From Archilochus colubris (taxonomy: Eukaryota > Chordata > Aves > Apodiformes > Trochilidae), in contig CM041115.1 in NCBI GenBank assembly GCA_023079485.1, forward strand, positions 22,808,863-22,872,862: a stretch of 64,000 nucleotides of DNA, read 5' to 3'. Each line of letters opens with the position of its first letter. Position 1 is the first letter of the stretch. Of this stretch, positions 1 through 11,965 are shown piece by piece. The position numbers and the translations under genes are program-made. The notes under the pieces were generated by a model. That model did no database searches, had not been told where the DNA came from, and worked only from the letters and a program-made list of their open reading frames with translations.

Positions 1-539
1 CAAATTAATGCAATCAGTTCCTTCATCATTTTGATTGCCCTTTTCTAAACCCCTGCCAGTTTGTTTTAATCTTTCTGTTTCTGAAGTTTGCGGACAAAGC
101 AGTTGGCAACCTTCTTGTCAGAGCAGGCTATAAAAAGGAAGGTGGCAGCCCGGGCTGAGATACATTGCTTCTGGACATAAAATTGCAAATTATTCTTTCA
201 CTTTTTTTTGGGGGGGGAGGGGGAGAAGGAGAGGAAGGGGAGCTTACTAGCTTGCTCATTGATGCCCATATTACTGTCGATTTATGCTCATAGGTCTTCT
301 CCAAGTTTGTCTCTGAAAATGTCATCCCCCTCTTTTTTAGGGGTTTGCAGGTAACATTTTGGTTAGGACAAAAGTTACATTCCCTTGCTTGGGTGCAGCT
401 TTTTTAGGATCTCTCTCCCTTATTGTATGTGGAACGCCATCAAAAGCAAATTTAAAGCCAGACAGTGACATCCGGAGCCAGAGCATCCTCTGCGCTGCAA
501 AAAAATAGGATATTTAAGCCAGCTTTATTGTGCCTCCCC
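1..539. other. Upstream flank of FEM1C
   Basis: AT-rich flank before the CpG island, with no supported gene. It contains a TATA-like CTATAAAAAGG at about 128-138 and a G-rich run near 209-240. No open frame here shows protein-like composition. Confidence 0.6.
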
Positions 540-789
540 CCACGCGTGACCGTGTCGGCCCCCGCTCTTGGCGTGGGAGGGGGGTTCAGCACCCCTAAGC
601 CCCGCCCCCCGCCCTACCCTCACGCGCACGGCAGGGGGTGCCGCCGCCCGCCCCCTAGCGGCCAAGCCGCCGCCCTCTCGGCCGCCCTTGAGCGGCGGCG
701 TAGTCCCGCCCCCCGCCGCGCCGCCGCTGGCTGATCCGCGCCCGCGCCCCTTGCTGATTGGTCCCCGCCGCGCCCCGGGGGCTGGGGCC

Positions 790-911
790 GCGCCGAGCGC
801 CGGGGTAGGGACGGTTGAGGGTGGCGGGCGCCGTCATGGAGGAGCTGGAGGGGCGGCAGGGGACAGCGGCGGGCGCGACCCTGTGAGGATCCCTCGGGAG
901 GGAGCCGAAAG
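790..911 (+). other. FEM1C: FEM1C non-coding exon 1 (5' end approximate)
   Basis: A good splice donor, AAAG followed by GTAACT, ends the exon at 911. FEM1C in other vertebrates has a non-coding first exon in a CpG island followed by two coding exons, and this matches. The left boundary is a guess between the inverted CCAAT box and position 836. The exon contains a short upstream open frame (836-886). Confidence 0.5.
836..886 (+). promoter_or_regulatory. Upstream ORF in FEM1C exon 1
   Basis: An ATG at 836 has G at -3 and G at +4, which is a strong initiation context. It opens a 16-codon frame that closes with TGA at 884-886, before the exon 1 donor. If transcription starts upstream of 836, ribosomes would meet this frame before the weakly placed main ATG at 1700. 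The frame is visible in the sequence; translation and a regulatory effect are inference. Confidence 0.4.
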
Positions 912-1512
912 GTAACTCGTGGCCCGCAGGCCCTCTCTGGATGAGGAGAGCGAGGCGGCCGCGAGGGAATCGGGAGCGGGTTTGGGGCCCTGAGGGGAGG
1001 GAGGGAGGGAGGGAGGGAGGGAGGGTGGGGGGGCTCACTCGGGGGGACAGAGGGCGGCGGGGCTCCCGGCGGGATGAGAGTGGTGGTGAGGGAAGGGCAG
1101 GCTCGGACTCGCTGTACCGCCTGAGAGTTGGGCAAAGCGCGGCGGCCGGAGCGTGCGTTCCCCTCCCGGCTTTCCCCCGTGGGGCTCGGCTGCGGTGCGC
1201 CTGGGGGGTGCTGTGCCTTTCCTTAGGCTACGCCTGAAGTTAAGTCGAGGCTACGGCTCGTAACGCTGTAGGGGGGAAGAGGGGGCTTTCTGCGGCTGGA
1301 ATTCGTAATGGAGTGGTAGGGTCAGCTCCCTCCTCCCCGACAGCTTTCCTCGGGGGGCACCGCGGATGCCGGGTGGGGTGTCCCACGGAAGGCAGCTGGG
1401 TGTCGGTGCGCCGCCGCAGCGGGTTGTGTGGGCATAACTGTGGAACAATATAGTTGTGGTTACTTGATTGTGGAGTAGGAGTTGAAAACACCCAGGTATC
1501 CTTCTCCTGCAG
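912..1512 (+). other. FEM1C: FEM1C intron 1 (3' boundary probable)
   Basis: The intron begins with GTAACT at 912. The best acceptor is a pyrimidine-rich CTTCTCCTGCAG ending at 1512, which would start exon 2 at 1513 with about 187 nt of 5' UTR. A weaker AG at 1661-1662 is possible but lacks a pyrimidine tract. The first part is still CpG-island DNA and holds a GGGA-repeat tract (994-1033). Confidence 0.55.
994..1033 (+). repeat. (GGGA)n / G-run tract
   Basis: About eight tandem GGGA units run directly into a run of seven G. The tract lies about 80 bases inside intron 1 of FEM1C, within the CpG island. Runs of three or more G with one-base spacers are the classic pattern for a G-quadruplex on the coding strand or in the nascent RNA. 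Confidence 0.85.
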
Positions 1513-1699
1513 ATTTGTAACAAACACAGCCTGTGCTTTGTCAGGACCCTGTTCAGAGCCTCCATGTTGTCCCATCTAAATGAAACTGATCTGAGAGCAA
1601 GCTGAAAACATTCTCTTTGGACTGGTGCATTTCCAGTAAGCTTTTGACTCTGAAAAAGACAGGTGTGTATTCTTCGAGAAGCAGAGAGGTACAGACTAA

Positions 1700-2243
1700 A
1701 TGGATCTAAAGACAGCAGTGTTCAACGCAGCTCGTGATGGCAAGCTGCGGCTCCTTTCCAAGTTACTGGCAAGCAAAACTAAAGAAGAGGTAGCCCTACT
1801 GATGTCCGAGAAAACAAATGGTGCCACGCCACTTCTGATGGCAGCCCGATATGGTCACCTTGACATGGTGGAGTACTTGTTGGACCACTGCTCTGCATCA
1901 ATAGAAGTTGGTGGTTCAGTGAATTTTGACGGTGAGACCATTGAGGGGGCTCCTCCACTATGGGCAGCATCAGCAGCTGGCCACTTAAAGGTGGTTCAGT
2001 GTCTGTTAGATCATGGTGCATCTGTCAACAATACAACTCTGACAAATTCAACACCACTTAGAGCTGCCTGTTTTGATGGTCACTTGGAAATAGTAAAATA
2101 CCTTGTGGAGCACAAAGCAGACCTGGAAGTGTCAAACCGCCATGGGCATACGTGCTTGATGATCTCGTGTTACAAAGGCCACAAAGAAATTGCTCAGTAC
2201 TTGCTTGAAAAAGGAGCTGATGTTAACAGAAAAAGTGTTAAAG
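1700..2243 (+). CDS. FEM1C: FEM1C coding exon 2: N-terminal ankyrin repeats of the CRL2 substrate receptor
   Basis: This exon encodes residues 1-181 plus the first base of codon 182 of protein fem-1 homolog C, the substrate-recognition subunit of a Cullin-2/Elongin BC/RBX1 ubiquitin ligase that reads Arg-type C-terminal degrons. It starts MDLKTAVFNAARDGKLRLL and contains five ankyrin repeats (about residues 2-31, 40-70, 82-111, 115-145, 149-178). The acidic residues reported to grip the degron arginine, Asp77 (in GGSVNFDGET) and Asp126 (in RAACFDGHLE), are both present. The start is secure because an in-frame TAA lies immediately upstream (1697-1699), although the Kozak context is weak (T at -3, G at +4). 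The donor is GTAAGT at 2244. Reading into the intron would add only about a dozen codons before a stop. The call rests on recognised near-identity to vertebrate FEM1C rather than FEM1A or FEM1B. Confidence 0.97.
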
Positions 2244-5200
2244 GTAAGTTAATGTTTCCACTTCGTGGTACACGGGTGTAAAGGTACTCAGTTACCTTTC
2301 TTCAGAAGGTTGATGTTCAAAGTATTCTACTCCCATAAAGTGGATGAGTAAGAGATAAAGTGCATTCAACCATTTTTACTTGGCTTTTTTTCAATGTACT
2401 AATTTGTTAACACGGGTTGTTTGATTTCATTCTAATTTGATACATTTTAATCTTAACCCCCTAATTCTTAAAATTACTTTGCTCATATGAAAAATCACAT
2501 TTACATACATCTGAAAAGCTAATGAACTAATTGAGAGCGCCTCTTTGTAGTAGGCTGGTTGTAGCAACATATCCAAATATATGAGCATATATTTTTGTTT
2601 TTCATATTCAAGTTCTTAACAAACCAAGCATGCTGTGTGTGAAACTGACCAGTGCCAATAAGGCTAGTAGGAGGGAAGAATCATAAAAAGAGAAAAAAAT
2701 TTTTCCACCTCTCCCTGTAAACTCATGAATAATTTTGCGCCTTTTTTTCAATGTTAGTAAACAGAACATATAATTAAGATTAAAGAAAGGAATGTGATCC
2801 CAACAGAAGGACTTTAGAGTGGTGCACAAGACATGAAGGACACATGATTGTCCCTGTTGACTATTACCCTGGTGTTACTGTTCACGGTGAAGTTTTCTGT
2901 TAATTTTTTGCTGTGATCATAATTATGTGGACTTACTGGTTTAACCGGTGGGGTTTTTAGTACATCTCAGGCTTGTATATGGGTGTGATACTTGCCTGAA
3001 GAGTGTACCAGTTATTTCAAATAATGGTTCATTTTTGGCTTGCTGAGCCAAAATTGTATTTCAGCAGCCATATATATATATTATTGATCTACAAATAAAT
3101 CTTTTTGTGTTCTAATACCTCTTCTATCTGTTCCTGACTAATTACATTTGAAATAGTATACTAAACTTACAGTTATTAAAGTATGCTTTATATCCAGATT
3201 CTCGTATGATGTTGGTAAATGCTAAATATGAGAGTAATCTTAGGAAATGCTGTTAAGTTAAATATGCCTTTTTTCATGCAGATAAGTGGGTTAAATGTAA
3301 AAAAAGCTAAACTACAAATTTGTCAGAGGTGGGCAGAGCAAAATTAATCTTCCTTTGTAAGGATATAAGGCTGCATGTTATGAATCATCATGGATTTGTG
3401 AGAGGATAAAAATGACATTTTTCTGGACAGAGTTCTTGGCATAACAAGCTAAATATAAAGTGTGTATTATTTTTAAGTTTTAAACCAATCACTTTGTGGG
3501 AAAGGTACGAACAAAGGATAGCTGTTAAGTATTTGGTATAACAGAAAAAACACATCCCTGCACCTTTTCCCCACTCATTCTGTGTTGGTGGAGTAGGCTC
3601 TCCTTTTACTGGTCCTTATTACCCGCTTTACTAGTGCATTAGTGTTATTTGTCTTTGTTTAAATGACTGAGTGGCAGCCATGCACTCCTGAGGATTTTCT
3701 CAGTACTCTCAGTTTCTCTATCTTCATTCCCTTTCTCTGCTTCCTTTAGTTTCTCTGTGACTCACAACATGGCATACAGTATAACCACAGTATAACTGAT
3801 TCTTATTTAAATACATTTTTTTAAAAGGTTGGATTGGATAGGTTTTAGGTAATTAAATTAATTTAATACTTTGAACTGTTGTGTGTACACACACCTATTT
3901 GTCAAATATGTGGACTATGGTTTTTCTTGTGGAAATACTCTCTGATGTGACAGATGCATATATTTTGGCATCTTAAAGCAGTCTGATCTCTGAAGTTATT
4001 CAATAAGCAGCTGTGAGATGAAGGAAGAGAGAAAGTACTCTAAAGCCTGAAAGTGTAAGTCAGCTGTGGAAAAGCAAAAGAAGTAGCTCTGAGTATTGCA
4101 GTAGTGTAGGTTTTGTAGTGCCTGAGGCGCAACAACTAGCCTTCTGAACTTGATTTTGCAAGAATGCTCAGTAGCTATTAATTTCAAAGTTAGTATTTCC
4201 AGTTGGATTCAGTCTACATTGTCATGTTTCACCTCGAAGTCTCTGTGTGTTATTTCTGCTGCTCCTTGCTGTGTAGTAAACAATCGACGGTGTGTCGGTA
4301 GGGATGTACAGGGAACCTGAGTGCTCTGCTCTTGCATATTACAAGTTGATGCTGTCCTTATATCTGAACACTTTTTAGTTAGGCCCTTTCCTGAGCCATG
4401 TGTGGAGAAGCCTACAGTTATGTGAAAGATGTAAAAGCTTTAGCTACTCTTAATTTTACTGCATACAAAATTGCGATGCTTTTCACAAGAACAAAACTAG
4501 GTAACTATGTAGTAGAAGGGCTGTTGTGGGAGATGACTGTAGATTCCTGATAATATTCTTAAACCTTGAAGGCTGGGAAGGGTGAGTGGAGAAAATTACT
4601 TGAACTGTTCATTGTGTTTTTCCACTGGATTTTCATATTGCAAGGTAGAACTTAGTTCATATTTTAAAACCCAGGAAAATCTGGAGCCAGGAATGATACT
4701 AAAATGTTTGGAAGTGTTGACAGTTCTAGGGAAAAATTAAAATTCTTCGAGGTGAAAAGCAGGTGAGTTTACGGGCATCTAAAAGTCAGGGTGACAACTA
4801 AGGCAGGGTATGGAAGAGCAAGTGAAAATGTGGTGAAATTCTGCTTCTGAAATACTGGCAGAATCCCACAGCTGTGTTTTTAAACTACAGAAATTCAGAA
4901 CACATGGGTTCCTGAAAGACACTTGTGGAAGGGCAAAAGTCCAGCTAGGAGATGCATAAGATGTTCATAAAAACTTCGGAATCTGGGTCAGATAAGGTGC
5001 CACACGGAGGCTGAGTATAGGTGTGGAACAGTCTTACAGGAGACAGTGGTGAAGGAGGTGGTAATAAGATGTTTGGGGTAGTTCTGTAGTTCTGTACTGT
5101 GAAAGATGGACAATGGTTCTGAAAGTCCAAGCCTAAAATTTATCTTTGGTCCTACTGTGTGCAGATCTGAACTTTCACATTTTACCCAAATTTTTATGAA

Positions 5201-5367
5201 GCACACAGGCAACACAAATGTAAACAAAGAATTTGAAAAAAAAAAAACCTCAAACCATTACATAACCAGTATTAGTGAGGAAGCAAAAACAACTGATAAT
5301 TGGGGTAAAAAGTCTGGGGTTTTTTTGTCTTAACAGTTGTGGAAAACTCCAAAGATGTCTGTAGATC

Positions 5368-5428
5368 GTTTTGGGGTTTTTTTTTTTGTTTTTGTTTTTG
5401 GTTTTTGTGTGGTTTTTTTTTTTTTTTA
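5368..5428. repeat. T-rich / TTTTG low-complexity stretch
   Basis: Runs of T interrupted by single or double G, lying in FEM1C intron 2. Confidence 0.8.
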
Positions 5429-8159
5429 GAAATGCAAAAAAAAGCAGCCAAAGAAACTGTTACAAAATAAATTAAGACACCACTGTCTTCCTAATTCAGA
5501 GGCTTCTCCAGTAGATACTTTTGGTTTAAGAAGCTGCAGATTAAGAAAAACAAAGTTAATAAGTTTCACTGGTATATAATAGCATATCAGATGGTAAGTT
5601 GGTAGGTTTTGTGGTTTGGTTTTGTTTGGTTTTTTTCCAAAAACAAACCAAAAGCTTCTTAAAAATGTGAAGAACTTAAGCCTTTTATGCTCCTTTTTAA
5701 AGGAAGAGTGGTGTGGATAATGCTAGAGAAGGGAAACCCTGAGTCTTTTCAGGGGGAGGTAGAACTGGAGAAATACACCCGAAGTGAAACACAGGCATGC
5801 CTTATCATGGATGAGGAGGGTGTTGGGTGTGTTGGCTGCATGCAGTTTCCTGTTCTGCTGCATTGTGAAGCCTCCCAGTGATTCCTTGTTACGAGTGCTG
5901 CTCCCTTAGCAGGTTCAGAAGAGACATCTCAATTGAATACAGTATTTCACTCATGTATTTCTGTGCAGTCAAGGGAAATCCTTACTCTAGTAATTCAAGT
6001 GATAGGAGGCTTTGGGCCCCGAAATTACAGATTTTACACTTAGATCTTTCATTTTGAAAAATTGAAATGCACGTTTTGATCATTTGTTTTGTTCTTTATC
6101 TTCCTCCATCAGATTTGCTGCAATGCTTTCCTTTCTGTAATTAATGAGTAAAATAATAGGTAAATGGGCTGATAGGCAGAATGGTCTGAATGTAATGGCA
6201 CAGGGAATAAGGCCTCTTTTCAAAAACATCTGCTGGAAAGGCAGATGCTTAATCTGAACATGCCTACCAAGTCTTTCCTTCGCTCAACTGTGTGGTGTGT
6301 CGTCTCTTCAGGGTGATTTTCACAATTTTCACTATGGTCTTCACTATCTCTGTACCTTTTCTGTTGTTAGCACTCATCATCTAGCCAGAAGACTAATTAT
6401 TCTTGTTCTGCGTATTAGAAAATTGCCTGTGAATTGCTGGACTAGGTGTTTCTTTCAGTGTAACCTAAAGATTTTTTTTGCCTTGATTCTTTGTCGTTTA
6501 TGATCTTCTATATTACTCTAGCAGTTGGACTTTCCTTCCTCATTTCAGAATGTATTCTATAAGCCTCGGAAGCATAGACCTCAGCCTGTGTGGCTATCTA
6601 CATCAAGATTATAGATCAAGATGTAGTAATGCTACACCAAGGGCTGATGCTATCTCAGTATTGTCATTTATGTGGGGTGCTTGAAACTATGACATTCAAG
6701 CCTCCTGGTCAGAGAAAAAAATCTTTTACTAACTTGGCAGAACCAGAAATAGGGGGATTAGAGAGAATCACAAATCAAATAACTTTCTGTGTCATTGCTT
6801 CATTTTCTATCATTCCCATGTCACAAGCTACTAGTCTATTTTGGGGGATTACTTGCTCTGACATAGAAAGACATGGCCTCATTATGAATTTGAATGCCCA
6901 CCCCCCTGCTCTGATGAGCTTTTGGTAGCACTGGATAGTTAGAGAATTGTGGTTTGTGAAGTGTTTGCGTAATGTTCACACCAGTTTTAATGGAGAACTG
7001 TAGCAAAAGAATAAAACATGAAGCTGTGGCGCCAACTGACCATACCTTTCTCCTTAATTTGTTTTTACAAGATTTGAAATTACTGGAGGTGGGGTTATTC
7101 TGTTACTTTGTTGCAGTTTTTAATTAGAGGAAATGATTAGGTAATATGAAGTTTTACGAAGCTAGAAATGGGTTATAAGAAGTATTAGCAATGTAGTATG
7201 GTGGCACTCTTTTTCTAGCAGGGAAGTACCATGAATACCAAAACAGTTCCGGTCTAACTTTGTTTCTATGCAAATATTATGAGCCTTTCAAGATGTTGTA
7301 ATATTAGCTATCTTCTCTGTATGATTAAATTCCAGCAGGAGTTAAAAATGGGCTAAGACAATTAATGAAACCTAGTTTGAAATAATCATTAACAGATACT
7401 TCAATTTGACCAATGTGTGTATGTCTACCTTTAAGACTGCTATTCAAAGAGAATTACTTCCAAATTACTTTTACCTATTGTCAGCCTTTTTTTCTTTTTT
7501 AATTCAATGGTATATATAATGTTGAATTTTGGTTTGTTACTGAATAAGTAATTTTACAAAAATTTTAATTAATTGCTGAATTGTTTTCAGCCAGTGTTTA
7601 TTCCTGTATTTCATAGAATCTAGTGTTTTGAAATGAATGACTAAATTCACAGAGGAAGGGTTGATTTCCCATACTTATTTGAACTGTGCAATTCATAGCC
7701 TGTATGTGGAACATAGAACTTGAGTTTAGGTATTAAGGTCATTGCCATGTTTTCTTTCAAGCTCTTTTTCAAATTTAGCATGTAGTACTTACTAGAGGTA
7801 TGTTGCTGGTAATCTTGGTGCTGTTTTATTTTTCAAGATCCGTGTTTATAGTTTTTTAAGTTGGCATCTCTTAACTATCTGTGCCTACTTGAACTCTATG
7901 TAAACTTGTTTTTTTAGCATGCATTCTTCCTACTGCAGTACTTGTACCATCAGTCAAACTTAAGTGAGGTGCAGCCACTAAAAACTAGTGGTGATAGAAT
8001 TCCTTTATTAGTGATTACGTGGCATAAAATAATATGGTCATTTTAGCTGTTAAGGACTTCTACAATGTAAGTAGCTAAAAATTAACCTACTTCTGATATG
8101 CTCCCAGTAATAAATGTTAAAGCTTAAATTAGGAAGTAAATAAATAATATACAAATAAT

Positions 8160-8212
8160 CCCCCAGCACAAAACCAAACTAAAAAACCAAAAAAACCCAA
8201 AAAACCACCCAA
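8160..8212. repeat. A/C-rich low-complexity stretch
   Basis: A run of AAAACC/AAACC-type words in intron 2. Comparable stretches occur at 20768-20840, 21757-21870 and 27635-27700. Confidence 0.7.
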
Positions 8213-9159
8213 CAAGCCAGGGACAATATCTTTTAAATTTAAGACATACAGTTGGATAGTGTAGTGAAGTTCCTTAGAGTCTTAAGCATATGTACTGCAT
8301 AGCCGCATTATAAGTTACTGACATACAGACTGTTGGATCGGATGTAAATTAACCCAGACAGTGGCCAAGCTTATTTTTTGTATGGATTTTTTCAGTATGA
8401 ATGTGTCATATAAATATATATGTTTGTGCAAATATATATGTATCTGACAATTGATAAAAGCATGTCAAGAGCAACATTATATGGTGATGGATCTGCAATG
8501 TGTAATACAAATAGCTATTGATACTGTTGTCAAAGTCAGCAAAATGTATATTAATACTTGTGGAACAGTGGTCAGAACTTTGATGTTACTAATGTATTTT
8601 GTTTTATTTGTCTTTAATAGGCTTTTATGTCAGAACTTTTAAAATATCTTAAAAATATTGTCTCCAAGATAGAAAGTAGGTGCCCATTCCAGTGCTTCAG
8701 AGTCTGCTGTGAGGAATGGTGTATGAACTTGAATACATCCTAAAATGTCTGTATCAACTAGTGGCTCAGCCAGCTCCCAGCTGCATCTGGTTTTGTCTTC
8801 ATCACTGAGTGCAGAAGAGCAGATGTTCTGGGGGACTAGATTGTCTCTCATTCTGGATTGACTGGTGTAATTGTGTTCTAATTAGACTTGCTGTGTACCA
8901 GAAAGATTATGTACATGTTTTGGCGAGGTTGTGTATTTTTTGGTTTAGACAGGTTTTTGCCTAAGAAATTTAAACGTCTAATTGCCCTCAATACTGAGGT
9001 ATCAACAGTTTTCTGGACTGTGGTGTGCAATAAGGCCAGAGGGAATTAGAGCTGATAAACAATGCACTCCAGATTTGCCAGGCTTCTAATCTACCTGTAT
9101 TTGGTTAAATCTGTTTCCTGTGAAATTTTTTTTGGTATTGGTAGATTGTACTGTGACAG

Positions 9160-9905
9160 GACCCATTCACCAGCGCTAAGTACAGGGGCAGAATCCGTTC
9201 CCTGGACCTGCTGGCCATGCTGTTCCTGATACAGGCCAGGATGCCATTGGCCTTCTTGGCCACCTGGGCACACTGCTGGCTCATGTTCAGCTTCCTGTCA
9301 ATCCAGACTCCAAGGTCCCTTTCTGCCTGGCTGCTCTCAGCCACTCTGTGCCCAGCCTGTAACGCTGCATGGGGTTGTTGTGGCCAAAGTGCAGGACCCG
9401 GCACTTGGCTGTGTTGAACCTCATCCCATTGGAATCAGCCCAACTCTCCAGTCTGTCCAGGTCCCTCTGCAGAGCCCTCCTGCCTTCCAGCTGATCCACA
9501 CTCCGCCCAACTTGGTGTCATCTGTGAATTTGCTAATGGTGGACTCGGTCCCCTCATCTAAATCATCAATAATGATATTAAACAGAACCGGGCCCAGCAC
9601 TGATCCCTGGGGGACACCAGTGGTGAGCAGCCGCCAATTGGTTCAGCACCGTTCAGCACCACTCTCTGGGGGCCTCCAGCAGTTCCTAACCCAGCAGAGT
9701 GCTCCTGTCTGAGCCCTGGGCTGACAGCCTTTCTGGGAGAATGCTGTGGGAAATGGTGTCAAAGGCTTTGCTGGAGGCCAGGCAGTCTCCATCACAGCCT
9801 TCCCCTCATCCACCAGGGAGGTCTCCTGATCATAAAAGGAGATCAGATTGGTCAGACAGGACCTGCCCTTTCTAAGCCTGTGCTGGCTGGGTCTAATCCC
9901 TTATA
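9160..9905 (-). mobile_element. CR1 LINE fragment (reverse-transcriptase region), degraded
   Basis: The minus strand encodes broken pieces of CR1 ORF2. One is the motif around [20 protein letters not shown] with [10 protein letters not shown]. Another is [20 protein letters not shown] followed by [20 protein letters not shown]. These are characteristic of the C-terminal half of the CR1 reverse transcriptase. Upstream on the same strand lie remnants of the KAFDT region. Several frame breaks separate the pieces and the usual 3' tail is missing, so it is an inactive, truncated copy. A 10-bp unit is duplicated at about 9645-9660. It is separate from the neighbouring CR1, because both copies cover part of the reverse transcriptase. 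Confidence 0.9.
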
Positions 9906-10334
9906 GAAGAGGTAGAGTGTACAGGAGAGCAAAGCCAGTGTTGAGTTAGTCCAGTTTAATTTCTGCACAGGTTTTGGTTTGTTTTGATCTCTACTAGAGC
10001 TAGAGGGGAAGGGAAATTTGACAAAGGAAGAATGGAAGACTGTAACAACATGGAAAGAGCATGCTTCAGTGTCTGTTTCATACCTGAAAGGATATAGAAA
10101 AGCTGTAATGGAACAGAGTAGACTTATTTCAGTAGACCTGCAATGATTAGCTAATCCAATGCCTGACCATCTCAGGACTGGTCAAAGTTAAATCATATTG
10201 TTAAGGGCATTGTACACCTTTTGAACACTTAACAGGCTTGGGACATTGCCAACATCTCCAGGAAGCAAGGTCTGGTGTCTGACCACTCTCAGTAAATAAA
10301 TGTTTGCTGACGTCAAAACTTAACCTCTGCTGAT

Positions 10335-11965
10335 GCAGCTTTTAACCATTGCCATGCATCCTGCCACTGGATCCCAGAGAGAAGAGCTCAGCACTTCCCT
10401 CTCCACTTTCCCTTCTGGGGAGGTTGTAGAGCAATGAGGTCACCCTCAGCCGCCTTTTTTCCAAAGCAGACAAATCCAGAATCCTCAGGACATGCCTTCC
10501 AGCCCTTTCACCAGTTGCATTCAAGGGTCTTCACAACTTTATTAAATTGTGGGGCCCAGCACCCAAGGGGAGGCCACATGAGTGCAACTGGATAATCCCC
10601 TCTCTTGAGTGGCTGGCCAGGCTGTACTTCGTGCTTCCCCATGATTCACTTTGCCCTCATACATCCCAGGGCACACTGCTGGTCCTTGTTGAACCTGCTG
10701 CTGACCAGCAGCCCTAGATCCTTTTCTGTGGGGCTGCTCACTCTTCCCCTAAGTCATACTTGAGCCTGGTGTTTCTTCATCCCAGGTGCAGAATCCAGCA
10801 TTTGGACTTCTTAAATTTCTTGCCATTAATGACTGCCCAATGCTCCAGTCTCCCTAGATCATTCTGAAAAGCCCATTAGATAGTTAACAGCACCTCACAG
10901 TTTGGTGTCATCAGCAAACTTGCTAATGGCGCATTCAACTGCTGCATCCAGATCATTGATAAATATATTGAATAGCACTGTCCCTAGAACTCAGCCTTGA
11001 GGAGCATCACTGATCACTGGTTGCCAGCCAGATGCATTCACTACAACCCTTCTAACTCTGACATTCTGCCAGTTCTTCAGCCAACACCATGAACCTGTCT
11101 ATCCTGCAGTTTGCCTACTTGTCCAGAAAGAGGCTATGGAGGACAGTATGAAAAGCCTTCCTAAAATCCAGAAAAGTTACATCCATGAACTTTCCTTTAT
11201 CCCTTAAGTGGGTGATGTAGCAGGATATCCAGTTAGTTAAACAAGGCTTTCCCTTTGTTAACTCACATTAACTGTGCCCGATGGTTTTATTGTTCTTTGT
11301 GTGAATTTGAATAGTATCCATTATGGTGTTCTCCATTCTTTTTCCAAGAGCTGAGGTTACATTAGGAGGTTCCTGGGACATCCCTCTTGCCCCTCTTACA
11401 AATCAGAATAACACTGACTAGCTTCCAGTCAGCAGGGACCTCACCAGGCTCCCAAGACCTTTGATAGATGATTGAGAGGGGTCCTGCCATAACATCCACT
11501 AGCTCCTTCAGTACTCTGGGATGATGCCCATCTGGCCCCATGAATTTATGAACATTCAGCTGAAGCAGATGATCCTTTACAATTTTGGTGCCCACAAATG
11601 GAAAATCACTGTTCCCGCACTCATGGTCCCATGTCAGTTTTAATAAAGACTAAGGCAAAAAAATCCCCATTGAATGCCTCTGCTTTTTCTTCATCCCTAT
11701 TTGTCAGGGCACCATCTTCAACAAGTGTAGGTCTGTTTCCTTTAGACCTCCTCTTGCTATTAATGTATTTTAAAAGGGCCTTCATGTTGTCTGATACAAC
11801 ACTGGCCAGTTTGAACTCAAACTGAGTTTTGGCCTTTTGTGTCTTCTCCCTGCATATACAGATCACAGCTCTATAATGTTTCTCCAAAGTCTGACCTGTG
11901 TCCAATTTCTTTTTCCTCTTGGGCTCCACAGAGAGTTCCTTGTTTAGCCAAGCTTCCTTTTGACA
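10335..11965 (-). mobile_element. CR1 LINE fragment, longer and older copy
   Basis: Read on the minus strand, this copy runs from the linker before the reverse transcriptase (RKKKLDTGQTLEKHYRAV, then ALLKYINSKRRSKGNRPTLV) through the N-terminal reverse transcriptase (GPDGHHPRVLKELVDVMAGP, EVPADWKLVSVILI) to the 3' region (LEKRRLRVTSLLYNL). The frame is repeatedly broken. The order of motifs on one strand supports a single degraded insertion of about 1.6 kb in FEM1C intron 2. The terminal 8-bp CR1 repeats are not visible at its 3' end. Confidence 0.88.

Larger units (their letters stand above)
540..1240 (+). promoter_or_regulatory. FEM1C: CpG-island promoter of FEM1C
   Basis: This roughly 700-bp block is extremely G+C rich and dense in CpG, in sharp contrast to the AT-rich sequence on both sides. 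It contains an inverted CCAAT box (ATTGG, about 757-761), a typical NF-Y site of TATA-less promoters, and several GC-box-like GGGCGG or CCGCCC motifs. No TATA box lies close to the likely start. It sits immediately upstream of and across non-coding exon 1 of FEM1C, so a dispersed-initiation housekeeping promoter is the natural reading. The exact transcription start cannot be read from sequence. Long open frames on both strands here are by-products of GC richness. Confidence 0.8.

Noticed and set aside
465..1237. Long Pro/Arg/Ala-rich open frames on both strands in the CpG island (up to 171 codons)
   Set aside because: They arise from GC-rich, stop-poor DNA, overlap each other on both strands, and match nothing recognisable.
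2244..2281. Truncated 193-aa FEM1C ending in intron 2
   Set aside because: It requires reading through a consensus GTAAGT donor. A retained-intron isoform is possible, but nothing in the sequence supports it.
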